DNA of 29,854 nt from a virus: positions 1 through 29,854 of IMG/VR virus record IMGVR_UViG_3300026264_000004. One strand, 5' to 3'. Below the pieces are notes generated by a model that did no database searches, was not told where the DNA came from, and was given only the letters and a program-made list of their open reading frames with translations. A program made the translations under genes and the position numbers. This document shows, one piece after another, positions 1-8,125 of this stretch. How positions within the stretch are numbered: position 1 is the stretch's first letter; the number at the start of each line of letters is the position of its first letter.

Positions 1-2409
1 GGCGCTGAAACAAGCGAGTACGGACTATTAGCGGCTTATCAATATCTAGGAGTATCGAACAACGCATATGTTATTCGTGCAGATGTTGACTTAGCAGAAC
101 TAGAAGCATCTTCAACAGAACCAGCAGGCGTTATCACAAATGGAACACATTGGCATGATATCGCATCTACAGATTTCGGACTATTCAGACACGATGGAAC
201 AGACTGGGCTTCAGTATCAGTATTAGTTTTAAATGACACACCAGGAACAGGCAACGTTGAGACATCAGGTTCACCAATATCCAGTGTTGGTCAAATTGAT
301 GAGTACGCAGTTGTAACATCTACGGCTGACGTTACATATCATCAAAAAGTTGCGGGAACATGGTCACAACTAGGACCTACAGGAACATATGACACTCAAT
401 TTTCAATGTTTGCCCCAACTAAACAATCAGATGGCACGTCTACACTAGTAGCAGGCGATTCATATATACGCATGGCATTAGCAGGTGGTGGATTAGACGT
501 AGATTTATCGTCTTATAGTTCTACATCTGGATTGTTTACTACTATACAAGCACCAATTCACGCAGATGACGACACAGCATCAGCAACTTTGATTTCTGTA
601 GGCGATGTTTACACTAAACATCATGCAACACTTGGATCTTGGGAATTGAGACGCCACACAGGTTCGGCTACAACAGTTCTTACTTCAGATGCTATTTCAG
701 ATATAGTAACTATTACATGTGCATTTACTTTAGAAGGTGTTTCTAAGTCTTTCTCAGCGGTAACATTAGACGCAGTAATCACAGATTTACAAGCAGATGC
801 AGGATTAAATACAGCAAACGTTAGTGTTGAAAAAGTTGGAACAAACAAAATTCGTTTCACTAAGACAGACGGTCTTGAACTTAATTTAGTATTCTCAGCA
901 GGCCAAACAGATATAGGCTTCACAGTTGCTACAAATGTAGCATCAGTTTGGGAAGCATTAGTTTATCAAGCAAAAGCAACACAAATTACAGGTACAATTG
1001 CAGAAGGTACTCTATGGCATAGTTCAAGTCTAAACATTGAATTCTTAAAGAATACAAACGTTAGCGGAAGCATGACATGGGTAAAATATGCATGGTCAGA
1101 AGACACAGATAGTCTTGCTCCAAGCGAATGTCAACTAGTTTCAGGTGCTCCAGCAAAACGTAAAGATGGCACATCTGCACTAGTAACAGGCGACCTTTGG
1201 GTAGACGGTGACGCAGTTCCTTACGCAACAGTATGGCGCTGGTCAGGTACAGCATGGGTCAAATTAGACAATGCAGACCAATCATCTACAAACGGAATGG
1301 CATTTAGTCATTATTCACACGATGCACCTTATGATTCAAACGGTGTAGCAAACAGCAGAACAGTACATGCATCAGTAGATAATCCAGATTTACATCCAGA
1401 AGGTATATTGATGATTAACATGGACTACTCTACTTACAACGTTAAGAAATACACTAACGGTGCATGGGAATGGGCTTCAGGTATAAACACTGATGGTTCT
1501 GGTAAGTTCGGCACAGACGCACAACGTCATATGGTTGTCGAAGCAATGCAGGCAGCAATTTCTTCAAACGATGGAATTCGTTCAGAAGCAGTTTATTTCA
1601 ATCTAATCGCGGCTCCAGGATACTTCGAGTTAATGGACGAAATGATTACATTGAACAAAGACAAGAAAGAAATAGCATTCGTTATCGGTGATTGTCCAAT
1701 GACATTGAAATCAGATTCAACGTCAATGAAAGCATGGGGAACAGCAAATGTTCCAGCAGAAACTTACGCGGCAATTTATTACCCACATGGCTTGTCAAGT
1801 GACTTGTCAGGTAATGACGTAGTTATGCCTTCATCAGCAATCGCATTAAGAACTATCGCTTTTTCAGACCAGGTTTCATATCCATGGTTTGCACCAGCAG
1901 GACTTACACGTGGTGTAGTTTCAAACGCATCACAAGTTGGTTATGTAAATTCAGAAAATGAATTTGTTAAAGTTCAATTAAGTGAAGGTCAACGTGATGT
2001 TCTTTATGGACAACGTATAAACCCAATTGCAGACTTCCCAGCAACGGGAATGGCAGTTTATGGTCAGAAAACAACACAAGCAACTTCAACTGCTCTAGAC
2101 AGAGTAAATGTTGCACGTTTAGTTAACTACATGCGCCATAACTTAGACCAGATGTCTCGTGGATTCTTATTCGAGCAAAACGATAAGATTACTCGTGACA
2201 ATATGAGAGATGCAGTTGAACGTTTCTGTGGTAATCTTGTTACACAAAGAGGTTTATATGATTTCTTAGTTGTGTGTGATGATTCAAACAACACACCAGC
2301 ACGTATAGATAGAAATGAACTATGGGTTGATGTAGCAGTACAGCCAGCGAAATCAGTAGAATTTATTTATATTCCACTTCGCATCAGAAATACAGGCGAA
2401 ACACTATAA
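1..2409 (+). CDS. 18: Tail sheath protein, T4 gp18 family (5' end outside window)
   Basis: Contractile sheath subunit that polymerises around the tail tube and drives DNA injection. The frame is open from base 1, so the N-terminus lies outside the window; the internal ATG at 406 is not the start. The first residues (YLGVSNNAYVIRADVDL) are typical of the gp18 N-terminal region, and the C-terminal ~150 residues (GQKTTQ, RVNVARLVNYMR, NDKITRDNMRDAVERFC, ending RNTGETL) match the conserved polymerisation domain. The visible part is 802 residues, already longer than T4 gp18 (659). The extra length lies in a Ser/Thr/Gly-rich middle (about residues 120-430) that carries two related segments (see repeats at 430 and 1165). 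A strong terminator follows. The family assignment is secure; the function of the inserted domain is unknown. Confidence 0.93.
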   Translation, partial: GAETSEYGLLAAYQYLGVSNNAYVIRADVDLAELEASSTEPAGVITNGTHWHDIASTDFGLFRHDGTDWASVSVLVLNDTPGTGNVETSGSPISSVGQIDEYAVVTSTADVTYHQKVAGTWSQLGPTGTYDTQFSMFAPTKQSDGTSTLVAGDSYIRMALAGGGLDVDLSSYSSTSGLFTTIQAPIHADDDTASATLISVGDVYTKHHATLGSWELRRHTGSATTVLTSDAISDIVTITCAFTLEGVSKSFSAVTLDAVITDLQADAGLNTANVSVEKVGTNKIRFTKTDGLELNLVFSAGQTDIGFTVATNVASVWEALVYQAKATQITGTIAEGTLWHSSSLNIEFLKNTNVSGSMTWVKYAWSEDTDSLAPSECQLVSGAPAKRKDGTSALVTGDLWVDGDAVPYATVWRWSGTAWVKLDNADQSSTNGMAFSHYSHDAPYDSNGVANSRTVHASVDNPDLHPEGILMINMDYSTYNVKKYTNGAWEWASGINTDGSGKFGTDAQRHMVVEAMQAAISSNDGIRSEAVYFNLIAAPGYFELMDEMITLNKDKKEIAFVIGDCPMTLKSDSTSMKAWGTANVPAETYAAIYYPHGLSSDLSGNDVVMPSSAIALRTIAFSDQVSYPWFAPAGLTRGVVSNASQVGYVNSENEFVKVQLSEGQRDVLYGQRINPIADFPATGMAVYGQKTTQATSTALDRVNVARLVNYMRHNLDQMSRGFLFEQNDKITRDNMRDAVERFCGNLVTQRGLYDFLVVCDDSNNTPARIDRNELWVDVAVQPAKSVEFIYIPLRIRNTGETL
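430..459 (+). repeat. Intragenic direct repeat, copy 1 (sheath gene)
   Basis: About 30 bases encoding DGTSTLVAGD. They match bases 1165-1194, which encode DGTSALVTGD, at nearly all positions. The two copies are 735 bp apart in the same frame of the sheath gene. Confidence 0.7.
1165..1194 (+). repeat. Intragenic direct repeat, copy 2 (sheath gene)
   Basis: Second copy of the DGTSxLVxGD-coding segment at 430-459. It is followed by a Trp-rich stretch (VWRWSGTAWVKLDN) typical of the inserted region of marine T4-like sheath proteins. Confidence 0.7.
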
Positions 2410-2431
2410 TATAAACTAGAAGGTTTAGTTT

Positions 2432-2459
2432 AAAACCCCTCCTCAGTGAGGGGTTTTTT
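2432..2459 (+). terminator. Intrinsic terminator after tail sheath gene
   Basis: Perfect 10-bp stem (AAAACCCCTC / GAGGGGTTTT) with a 6-base loop, running into a T tract. It sits 22 bases after the gp18 stop and separates gp18 from the next late unit. Confidence 0.9.
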
Positions 2460-2481
2460 ATTGGGTGACTATATAGTAACT

Positions 2482-2490
2482 GATAAATAC
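2482..2490 (+). promoter_or_regulatory. Late promoter box GATAAATAC
   Basis: Exact copy of the recurrent GATAAATAC box, which resembles the T4 late consensus TATAAATA. It follows the sheath terminator and lies only 4 bases before the ATG at 2495. A transcript starting about 6 bases downstream would therefore be almost leaderless. Confidence 0.65.
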
Positions 2491-2494
2491 AGTT

Positions 2495-3892
2495 ATGCGA
2501 ATAAATGAAGTAATATTACACGAAGAAATGCTAGACGTAAAGTCTGTGGTAACTTCGTCTATCAAAAAATTAGATAAAGTTTTCAAAAATAACAACTACG
2601 AATTAAGAATAGTAGGTGGTGCTGTTAGAGATATTGCTTTAGGTAAATTACCTAAAGATATTGACTTGGCAACTGATGCTACACCAGACGAAATGATTGC
2701 TATACTTGATAAAGCAAATATCAAACATATACCAACAGGTATAGACCATGGTACTATCACAGCAATCTTAGGCAAAGAACCATTTGAAATCACAACATTA
2801 CGAGCAGACACAGAAACTGACGGCAGACATGCTGAAGTTGAATTTGTAACTAACTGGGAAGAAGATGCTAAACGTAGAGACCTAACATACAATGCTATGA
2901 GCATGGATATGGAAGGTAATGTATTTGATTACTTTAACGGTATGGACGACTTACAAGATAAAGTCAGTAAGTTTGTGGGCGATGCCAGACAAAGAATACA
3001 AGAAGATTACTTGCGTATACTTAGATATTTTCGTTTTCAAGGTAGACTATCAACACCAACTTGGAATGAAGATACATTAAAAGCAATTAGTTCAAATGTA
3101 AAAGGTTTACAACAAATAAGTGCTGAACGTGTTTGGCAAGAAATGAGTAAAGTTCTCGCAGGTAACAATGTTGCTAACGTTTTAACTCATATGACTAAAT
3201 CAGGTGTCAGTAAAGTTATTGGATTATCAACAAACGACTTAAACAAAGTAAAAGATAAAGGCAACTCTATTGTAGCATTAGCACAAATGGGCAACACAAT
3301 AGATATAGCAAAACGTTGGAGATTAAGTAACAACGAAGCAGTTCTGTTAGACTTTCTCATTAAGAATAAAACTAACACACTTGATAAAAAGAAAGTAGAA
3401 GATATGATTGCTGACGGAGTTGATAAGAATTTAATTTCCGCACTAGCAACTTTACAAGGTAAAGAAGATATGGCAAGTCATGTAAGTTCTGCTAAAGTGC
3501 CAGATTTTCCGATAACTGGCTCAGATTTAATTGCTAAAGGTATGAATCCAGGTCCAGAGATGGGTGCGAAACTTAATTTATTAAAACAACAATGGAAGAA
3601 AAGTAACTTTACTGCTACTAAAGATGAATTGTTAAAAGAAGTAAAAGAATTCGTTACACTTAAAAAGGGTGACCAAACTGTAAGAGTTCCTAAGTCTAGA
3701 CTTGAGTTTTATTTAGGTCAACATTATGAACTTGTTGAAAAAATAACAAAATCTACACCAATGGGTGATGTTATTAAAGACTTTTATAAGAGTGATGCGC
3801 CACAATTCAAAGGTAAAAGCAAAGCAAAGAAAAGACAAATGGCTATTGCGGCTAAACTATCTATGAACGAAGAAGAAAAAGATGCTCATTAG
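2495..3892 (+). CDS. CCA-adding enzyme / poly(A) polymerase-type nucleotidyltransferase
   Basis: Class II tRNA nucleotidyltransferase-type protein, 465 aa. Motifs in order are GGAVRD (41-46), the metal-binding DIDLAT (55-60), RRDLTYNA (127-134) and the base-selecting helix RIQEDYLRILRYFRF (167-181). This family adds CCA or A residues to RNA 3' ends; which activity applies here cannot be told. A C-terminal half of unknown function ends in a Lys-rich tail (FKGKSKAKKRQMAIAA). The N-terminus, MRINEVILHEE, looks like a T4-type capsid-targeting peptide and is unusual for this enzyme; an ATG at 2528 (Met12) would remove it. The gene follows a late box and a terminator, so late expression is inferred. 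Its last 11 bases overlap the HAD gene downstream. Family assignment is strong; packaging in the virion is a hypothesis. Confidence 0.88.
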   Translation: MRINEVILHEEMLDVKSVVTSSIKKLDKVFKNNNYELRIVGGAVRDIALGKLPKDIDLATDATPDEMIAILDKANIKHIPTGIDHGTITAILGKEPFEITTLRADTETDGRHAEVEFVTNWEEDAKRRDLTYNAMSMDMEGNVFDYFNGMDDLQDKVSKFVGDARQRIQEDYLRILRYFRFQGRLSTPTWNEDTLKAISSNVKGLQQISAERVWQEMSKVLAGNNVANVLTHMTKSGVSKVIGLSTNDLNKVKDKGNSIVALAQMGNTIDIAKRWRLSNNEAVLLDFLIKNKTNTLDKKKVEDMIADGVDKNLISALATLQGKEDMASHVSSAKVPDFPITGSDLIAKGMNPGPEMGAKLNLLKQQWKKSNFTATKDELLKEVKEFVTLKKGDQTVRVPKSRLEFYLGQHYELVEKITKSTPMGDVIKDFYKSDAPQFKGKSKAKKRQMAIAAKLSMNEEEKDAH

Positions 3893-4496
3893 AGAGATAA
3901 TTTCAGAAAAACCAGAAAGCAAACCGATTGTTTATTTGGATATGGATGGAGTTCTAGCAGATTTCTTTTCAGAGTGGGCAAAATTGGCAGGAATTAAAAC
4001 AGGAAACTATAAAGATATTCCACCAGCAAACGTGGACAAAACACTGGACAAAATGATTGGCACAGATTTTTTTGCTAAACTTCCAAAATTTCCTACAGCA
4101 GATAAATTAATTCAAATGATTATAAATAATTTTGGCTCATATAAAATATTAAGTTCGCCACTTAGATATGACCAAGAGAATAGTAAAAAGCATAAGATAG
4201 ATTGGATTGGAAGAAAACTAAAGATTAAACCAAGTGAAACTATTATAGTTAGTGACAAAGGGTCATATGCTACACAACCAGATGGTACACCAAACATATT
4301 AATTGATGACTTGGGTAGAAACATTCAGAACTGGATGAACAATGGTGGACTTGGAATTAAATATCAAGCAGATGAAGACCCATTATCAAAAGTACAACAA
4401 TGGTTAGAACAGTTTAAAAAAGGAGAAGTAACACAAGAAACTAATACAAATGAACGACAAGAACACATATTTAAGAATGATGAATCTAAGTACTAA
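3882..4496 (+). CDS. HAD-superfamily 5'(3')-deoxyribonucleotidase-like phosphatase
   Basis: Predicted phosphatase of 204 aa that would remove phosphate from nucleoside monophosphates, fitting phage nucleotide metabolism. Motif I is YLDMDGVLADF, with nucleophile and acid D20 and D22. Motif II is ILSSP (S91/S92). Motif IV is the acidic pair D142-D143 in NILIDDLGRNIQNW. The arrangement matches the NT5C-type 5'-nucleotidase family. The ATG lies inside the end of the nucleotidyltransferase gene (11-base overlap), implying translational coupling and late expression. The N-terminus MLIREIISEKPE precedes the catalytic fold and resembles both the upstream protein's N-terminus and T4 capsid-targeting peptides. 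Substrate specificity is not readable from the sequence. Confidence 0.82.
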   Translation: MLIREIISEKPESKPIVYLDMDGVLADFFSEWAKLAGIKTGNYKDIPPANVDKTLDKMIGTDFFAKLPKFPTADKLIQMIINNFGSYKILSSPLRYDQENSKKHKIDWIGRKLKIKPSETIIVSDKGSYATQPDGTPNILIDDLGRNIQNWMNNGGLGIKYQADEDPLSKVQQWLEQFKKGEVTQETNTNERQEHIFKNDESKY

Positions 4497-4680
4497 AACC
4501 ATAGAACTTTTGTTAGTAAATTTGAAGAATATGCATAGTGCTATGTTAAAAGATTGTGCTGATAAACAAAGAATTGGTAAATTAATTATTGAATTGGAAA
4601 CAGAATTAATGAAAATAGATAAAGACAATCAAAGTCATATTAGATTAGGTACGTCATCATTTGCGAGGATGTTTGAATAA
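4450..4680 (+). CDS. Small helical hypothetical protein
   Basis: Predicted 76-aa protein, not recognised. It is largely helical and charged (for example KTIELLLVNLKNMHSAMLKD and KLIIELETELMKID), and might form a short coiled coil. The first ATG gives a 47-base overlap with the HAD gene. ATGs at 4477 and 4480 (Met10 and Met11) would cut this to about 20 bases, and none has a clear Shine-Dalgarno sequence, so the start is uncertain. The stop overlaps the next start by one base (TAATG), so it belongs to the same translationally coupled unit as the zinc-ribbon gene. Confidence 0.6.
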   Translation: MNDKNTYLRMMNLSTKTIELLLVNLKNMHSAMLKDCADKQRIGKLIIELETELMKIDKDNQSHIRLGTSSFARMFE

Positions 4681-5018
4681 TGCAAGTTTATAAAGAAACA
4701 ATATGGCACTTCACTTGTCAATCATGTAATGGTTTTTGGACTGTTGCGGCTTCAGACAAATGGGTACCAAAAGAATTGTTCTGTACTCATTGTGGTTCAA
4801 AGCGAACACACAATAAAGAACTCATTGAATGGGTAGATGATAATGATTATATTCCTACAAGAAATGATAGTCAACACGAAAATTATTTAGAATTTGAAAA
4901 AGAGTTTCTTAAAGAGGACAAAGATGAGTTATGTTCGTGTGGACATAATCCAATAGAATGTGACTGTGCGGCAGGATGTAAGTGTGGATGTAGGAAGAGA
5001 TATTTAAGGGCATATTAA
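4680..5018 (+). CDS. Zinc-ribbon protein with C-terminal Cys-rich cluster
   Basis: Predicted 112-aa protein. The N-terminal half is a four-cysteine zinc ribbon (C13-x2-C16 ... C35-x2-C38, with Trp at 20 and 28), a fold common in small phage nucleic-acid or protein-binding proteins. After an acidic linker the C-terminus carries seven cysteines and one histidine in 20 residues (C85, C87, H89, C94, C96, C100, C102, C104), mostly C-x-C pairs, which looks like a second metal-binding module. The tail is basic (RKRYLRAY). The start is coupled to the previous stop. No specific function is known to me. A similar Cys cluster occurs in the 617-aa protein at 9406. Confidence 0.75.
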   Translation: MQVYKETIWHFTCQSCNGFWTVAASDKWVPKELFCTHCGSKRTHNKELIEWVDDNDYIPTRNDSQHENYLEFEKEFLKEDKDELCSCGHNPIECDCAAGCKCGCRKRYLRAY

Positions 5019-5044
5019 CATACAACTTAATTATTAGTAAAATA

Positions 5045-5053
5045 GATAAATAC
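5045..5053 (+). promoter_or_regulatory. Late promoter box GATAAATAC (tail tube)
   Basis: Exact late box 54 bases before the gp19 start, in the 80-bp gap after the zinc-ribbon gene. It is followed by a good ribosome site (AGGAGA, 5085-5090). Confidence 0.75.
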
Positions 5054-5098
5054 TAGTGTTAAATCATAGTTCAAAAATTATTACAGGAGATTAATAAA

Positions 5099-5695
5099 AT
5101 GAGTAGAACATTAAACAATTTTGGTGTACCAACAGATTCTGGTGATGGAGTCACAGGCACTGGTATATTACAACCAAAACTTAACTATAGATTCCGTGTA
5201 GTAGTTGCTGGTTTTGGCGGAACTGGAACAAGTTCACAAGAATTCACAAGACAGGTTATGAATGTATCCCGTCCAAAGGTATCACATGAGTCAATTCCAT
5301 TAGATTCGTACAACTCACGTATGTACGTTATGGGCAAGCACACATGGGAACCAATTACAATTACATTGCGTGATGACATCGCAAACAATCTAACTAAACT
5401 AGTTGGTCGACAAGTACAATCACAGTTAGATCATAAAAGTCAAAGAGGTCCTTCAGCAGGTACTAACTATAAGTTTTCAACATTGATTGAAATTCTAGAT
5501 GGTAACTCTGGTGACGCAACAGAACAATGGCAATTAGAAGGTTGTTTCATTACTAACGCTGATTATTCACAAACTGATTATGCAGTGTCAGATCCAGTTA
5601 CAATTACGCTAACGCTTCAGTATGATAACGCAGTATTGAATGATGATATTATGCCAGATATGGACTTTGTGTCGGATTCTACTATAGCCGGTTAA
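5099..5695 (+). CDS. 19: Tail tube protein, T4 gp19 family
   Basis: Major subunit of the inner tail tube through which DNA passes; it stacks as hexamers inside the sheath. Diagnostic features are the early beta strand LNYRFRVVVAGFG (28-40), the IPLDSYNSRMYVMG segment (66-79), WEPITITLRDD (83-93), the LEGCFITNADYSQTDYAVSD region and the closing strand VTITLTLQYDNAVL. At 198 aa it is somewhat longer than T4 gp19 (163), with extra residues at both ends. It has a strong ribosome site (AGGAGA) and its own late box. Downstream is a second protein with the same fold. Confidence 0.92.
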   Translation: MSRTLNNFGVPTDSGDGVTGTGILQPKLNYRFRVVVAGFGGTGTSSQEFTRQVMNVSRPKVSHESIPLDSYNSRMYVMGKHTWEPITITLRDDIANNLTKLVGRQVQSQLDHKSQRGPSAGTNYKFSTLIEILDGNSGDATEQWQLEGCFITNADYSQTDYAVSDPVTITLTLQYDNAVLNDDIMPDMDFVSDSTIAG

Positions 5696-5713
5696 TAAAC
5701 GAGGCGCAAGCCA

Positions 5714-7372
5714 ATGGCTGATGATAGAAAAAGTGCTAAGAACACATGGAAGAGAGTTTTAGCCGATAGTGCTAACGCAAAACATAGATTTGGATTTGCA
5801 GGAACTCATGGGTCTCCTCTTATCGACCCAACGTCTGGGCTTGGTCCAACTCCTAAACTCTCTGACCTTTGGTTTATAGAATTTAAGACAGTATCTGGTG
5901 GAAGCACATCCGATACATCTCGCATCTCTGCTTTAGCAAAATCAGTATCTCCAATTTCTATCTCAACATCAACTATGCCTATTGATGCATATGGCAAAAG
6001 AATTTATGTTCCTACCCGTGTAGATTTTCCAGAAGTAGGAATTACGATGTATGATACAGTTGACGGTCAAATGTTTAAGATAGCAGAATCTATATATAGT
6101 AAATTTTTTAAGAATCAAGATGCTAAAGTTACTGGTGCAAATGCAGAACAAGTTCTAACAGACAGTCATTTACATGGTAGAAAAATACCAGATGACAAAC
6201 ACGAGTATTATCATCAGCATTTTGAGAAAATCACAATATATCACTTCTTTGGTAATCTTGAAGATTCAGCACCACCCGGTAAAAAAGACATGTTATTCGG
6301 CGCCCGTGCGACTGCAGGACAAGGAGTAACAAGTACAGGCTCTGTTCAAAAGATTGAATTAATTAATCCATTAGTTACAAATATTACCTTTTCTCCTAGT
6401 GATTATAGTATTGCAGAGTTAAGAACTACGGACCTTTCAGTTCAGCCAGAAAATGTAATAATAGGTAACGTAGATGATGCTGTAGCATTCCCACATTGGA
6501 TGACATTAGGAATGGATTATATGATGTCAGAATTAAGTCCACAAATGAAGAGAAAAGATTTAGATGGTATTTATCCTGATTGGTTTGGCGATACTGGGTA
6601 TGGACCTAGAACCCACGATCCTAGATTTAAGAAAAAGAGTAGAGATGATGGAACTAAAGAATGGGAAGATGCCAAAGGCAAAAAACGAAGTAATGTATTT
6701 GGTGATGATAAGAGCAAGAGAGAACAGGCGGAAAGTCTTACAGATCCTTTAAGAATAGAACAACAAGAATACAACGACACTAACAGAAAACTTAATGAAC
6801 TAATGACATTATATAATGCCGCAATTCAAAATCCTAATGAACAAGGAAACAAAGCATTAGAGATGGCTTTAAAAGACAGAATTGGCGTAATAGATGCGGC
6901 AAGGGCAAATAGATTTTCTAAAGAATCAAGTAAAACTTATATAGACGAGGGCAATCAATTTGATACTCCTTATATTGCAACATATACAAATCCAGATATT
7001 CCAACATTTGGCGGTATCGGAGATAGTAATCCACCAGGAACTAAGTTTCCAAGATATTCTACAGATTTAGGATCAGCAATGATAAGAGAACTTGTTGGAG
7101 CATTTTTCGGCAAACGTTCTTTTAATGTTAATAATATCAAAGGTGCTATAATAAATAAGATAATTGGAAATGATGGTAAATCAGAGAGTAAAAATATTCT
7201 AGGCTCAATATTAACAGATGGCATGATTTCAAGTAAGAAAGGCGCATATGTTACGACAACAAAAGCAAATCAATCCATACCGACTAATAAACCAATAGTA
7301 TATAAAACTAATTCTACTGACCGGGCAATTGGCGTGAGTAAAGCACTCTTAAGAAAATTCTTAGGACAATAA
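5714..7372 (+). CDS. Second tail-tube-fold protein (gp54/gp48-like tube-baseplate protein)
   Basis: Predicted 552-aa tail protein. Its N-terminal ~260 residues repeat the gp19 pattern: LWFIEFKTV (52-60), MPIDAYGKRIYVP (88-100, matching IPLDSYNSRMYVM of gp19), FPEVGITMYDTVDG, then KITIYHFFGNLED and a closing region around INPLVTNITFSPSDYSIAELRTTDLSV. T4 gp54 and gp48, which cap the baseplate and start tube polymerisation, share this fold, and position directly after gp19 fits. The remainder is hydrophilic, charged and low in recognisable motifs, and may contact other baseplate proteins. The fold assignment is good; whether it is gp54, gp48 or another tube-fold protein is uncertain. A weak GAGG ribosome site precedes the ATG. 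Confidence 0.72.
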   Translation: MADDRKSAKNTWKRVLADSANAKHRFGFAGTHGSPLIDPTSGLGPTPKLSDLWFIEFKTVSGGSTSDTSRISALAKSVSPISISTSTMPIDAYGKRIYVPTRVDFPEVGITMYDTVDGQMFKIAESIYSKFFKNQDAKVTGANAEQVLTDSHLHGRKIPDDKHEYYHQHFEKITIYHFFGNLEDSAPPGKKDMLFGARATAGQGVTSTGSVQKIELINPLVTNITFSPSDYSIAELRTTDLSVQPENVIIGNVDDAVAFPHWMTLGMDYMMSELSPQMKRKDLDGIYPDWFGDTGYGPRTHDPRFKKKSRDDGTKEWEDAKGKKRSNVFGDDKSKREQAESLTDPLRIEQQEYNDTNRKLNELMTLYNAAIQNPNEQGNKALEMALKDRIGVIDAARANRFSKESSKTYIDEGNQFDTPYIATYTNPDIPTFGGIGDSNPPGTKFPRYSTDLGSAMIRELVGAFFGKRSFNVNNIKGAIINKIIGNDGKSESKNILGSILTDGMISSKKGAYVTTTKANQSIPTNKPIVYKTNSTDRAIGVSKALLRKFLGQ

Positions 7373-7388
7373 TGACAAGGGAACTATA

Positions 7389-7652
7389 ATGAAAATAGAT
7401 ATATTAACTGCAAAATTATTGAAAAAGGGATTTACTCAACAAAAAGCAGAAGCATATGCGGTAGAACTTACAAACATTGCAAAATTATATGGTGTAAGCC
7501 CGTATGACTTTGTTGATGAACTTTCAGAAGATTTTTCTTTCAATGACTTGGGAGCATTCGTCTTTAATAATGCATTGCGATTTGGATATAAGACGGGAAA
7601 GATGACTCCGCGAACACCAAATACTTATATCGCAAGAGCAATTATTAAATAA
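7389..7652 (+). CDS. Conserved-looking 87-aa protein between tail and head-completion genes
   Basis: Predicted 87-aa protein, not recognised. It is predominantly helical: two N-terminal helices (KLLKKGFTQQKAEAYAVELTNIAKLY) and a mid-region rich in Asp/Phe. It ends in a basic stretch (KTGKMTPRTPNTYIARAIIK). There is no signal peptide or membrane segment. A ribosome site AAGGGA precedes the ATG. The stop overlaps the start of the gp4-like gene by one base (TAATG), so it is probably co-translated with a virion assembly factor. A structural or assembly role is inferred from position only. Confidence 0.7.
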   Translation: MKIDILTAKLLKKGFTQQKAEAYAVELTNIAKLYGVSPYDFVDELSEDFSFNDLGAFVFNNALRFGYKTGKMTPRTPNTYIARAIIK

Positions 7653-8125
7653 TGGCAAAATTCCATCAAGGCAAATACCAAATATTAAATCAATCAAAAT
7701 ACTCAGGAAGTGGAATGCCCACTTTTAGAAGCAGTTGGGAACAGACTTTCATGCAGTTTTGTGATACAAATCCAAATGTAATGGCATGGGCAAGTGAGCC
7801 TGTTAGAATTTCATATCAAAATCCAATAACTGGCAAAATAACATCATATGTTCCTGATTTTGTTATCGTATATAGAGATGCTAAAGGTAAGAAAAACGCA
7901 GAATTAGTTGAAATAAAGCCAATGAATCAATCTAATCCTAAATTTGCACGTGGTAGGGCACAACAGACACAAGTAGCAGTAAACTATGCTAAGTGGGATG
8001 CCGCAACACATTGGGCAAAAAAACGAGGTATGAAATTTAGAGTTCTCAATGAGAATGATATTTACGCCAATACTAAGAAACCTAAAGCAGTTAAGAAACC
8101 CGTTAAGCCCAAGAAACCAAGATAA
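7652..8125 (+). CDS. 4: Head-completion nuclease-fold protein, T4 gp4 (gp50/65) family
   Basis: Acts after DNA packaging to make heads competent for tail joining. The 157-aa length is close to T4 gp4 (150). Conserved features are RSSWEQTFMQFCD (26-38), the WASEPVRISY segment, YVPDFVIVY with D69, and LVEIKP with E87-x-K89. E30, D69 and E87-x-K89 form a TnsA/PD-(D/E)xK-like nuclease signature as in gp4. VNYAKWDAATHWAKKRGMKFRVL is the conserved C-terminal helix and strand. A Lys/Pro-rich tail (about residues 138-157) is extra. The last gene of its unit, it is followed by a 156-bp gap. Confidence 0.88.
   Translation: MAKFHQGKYQILNQSKYSGSGMPTFRSSWEQTFMQFCDTNPNVMAWASEPVRISYQNPITGKITSYVPDFVIVYRDAKGKKNAELVEIKPMNQSNPKFARGRAQQTQVAVNYAKWDAATHWAKKRGMKFRVLNENDIYANTKKPKAVKKPVKPKKPR

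Noticed and set aside
406-2409. ATG at 406 as start of the sheath gene
   Set aside because: The frame is open to base 1 and the upstream residues match gp18, so the gene is simply cut by the window edge.
2461-2494. Integration or attachment site near the sheath terminator
   Set aside because: No integrase, tRNA or direct repeat is seen. The gene set is that of a strictly lytic T4-like phage.
6564-6752. Plus-strand 62-aa open frame within the gp54-like gene
   Set aside because: It is wholly inside a better-supported frame and lacks a ribosome site.
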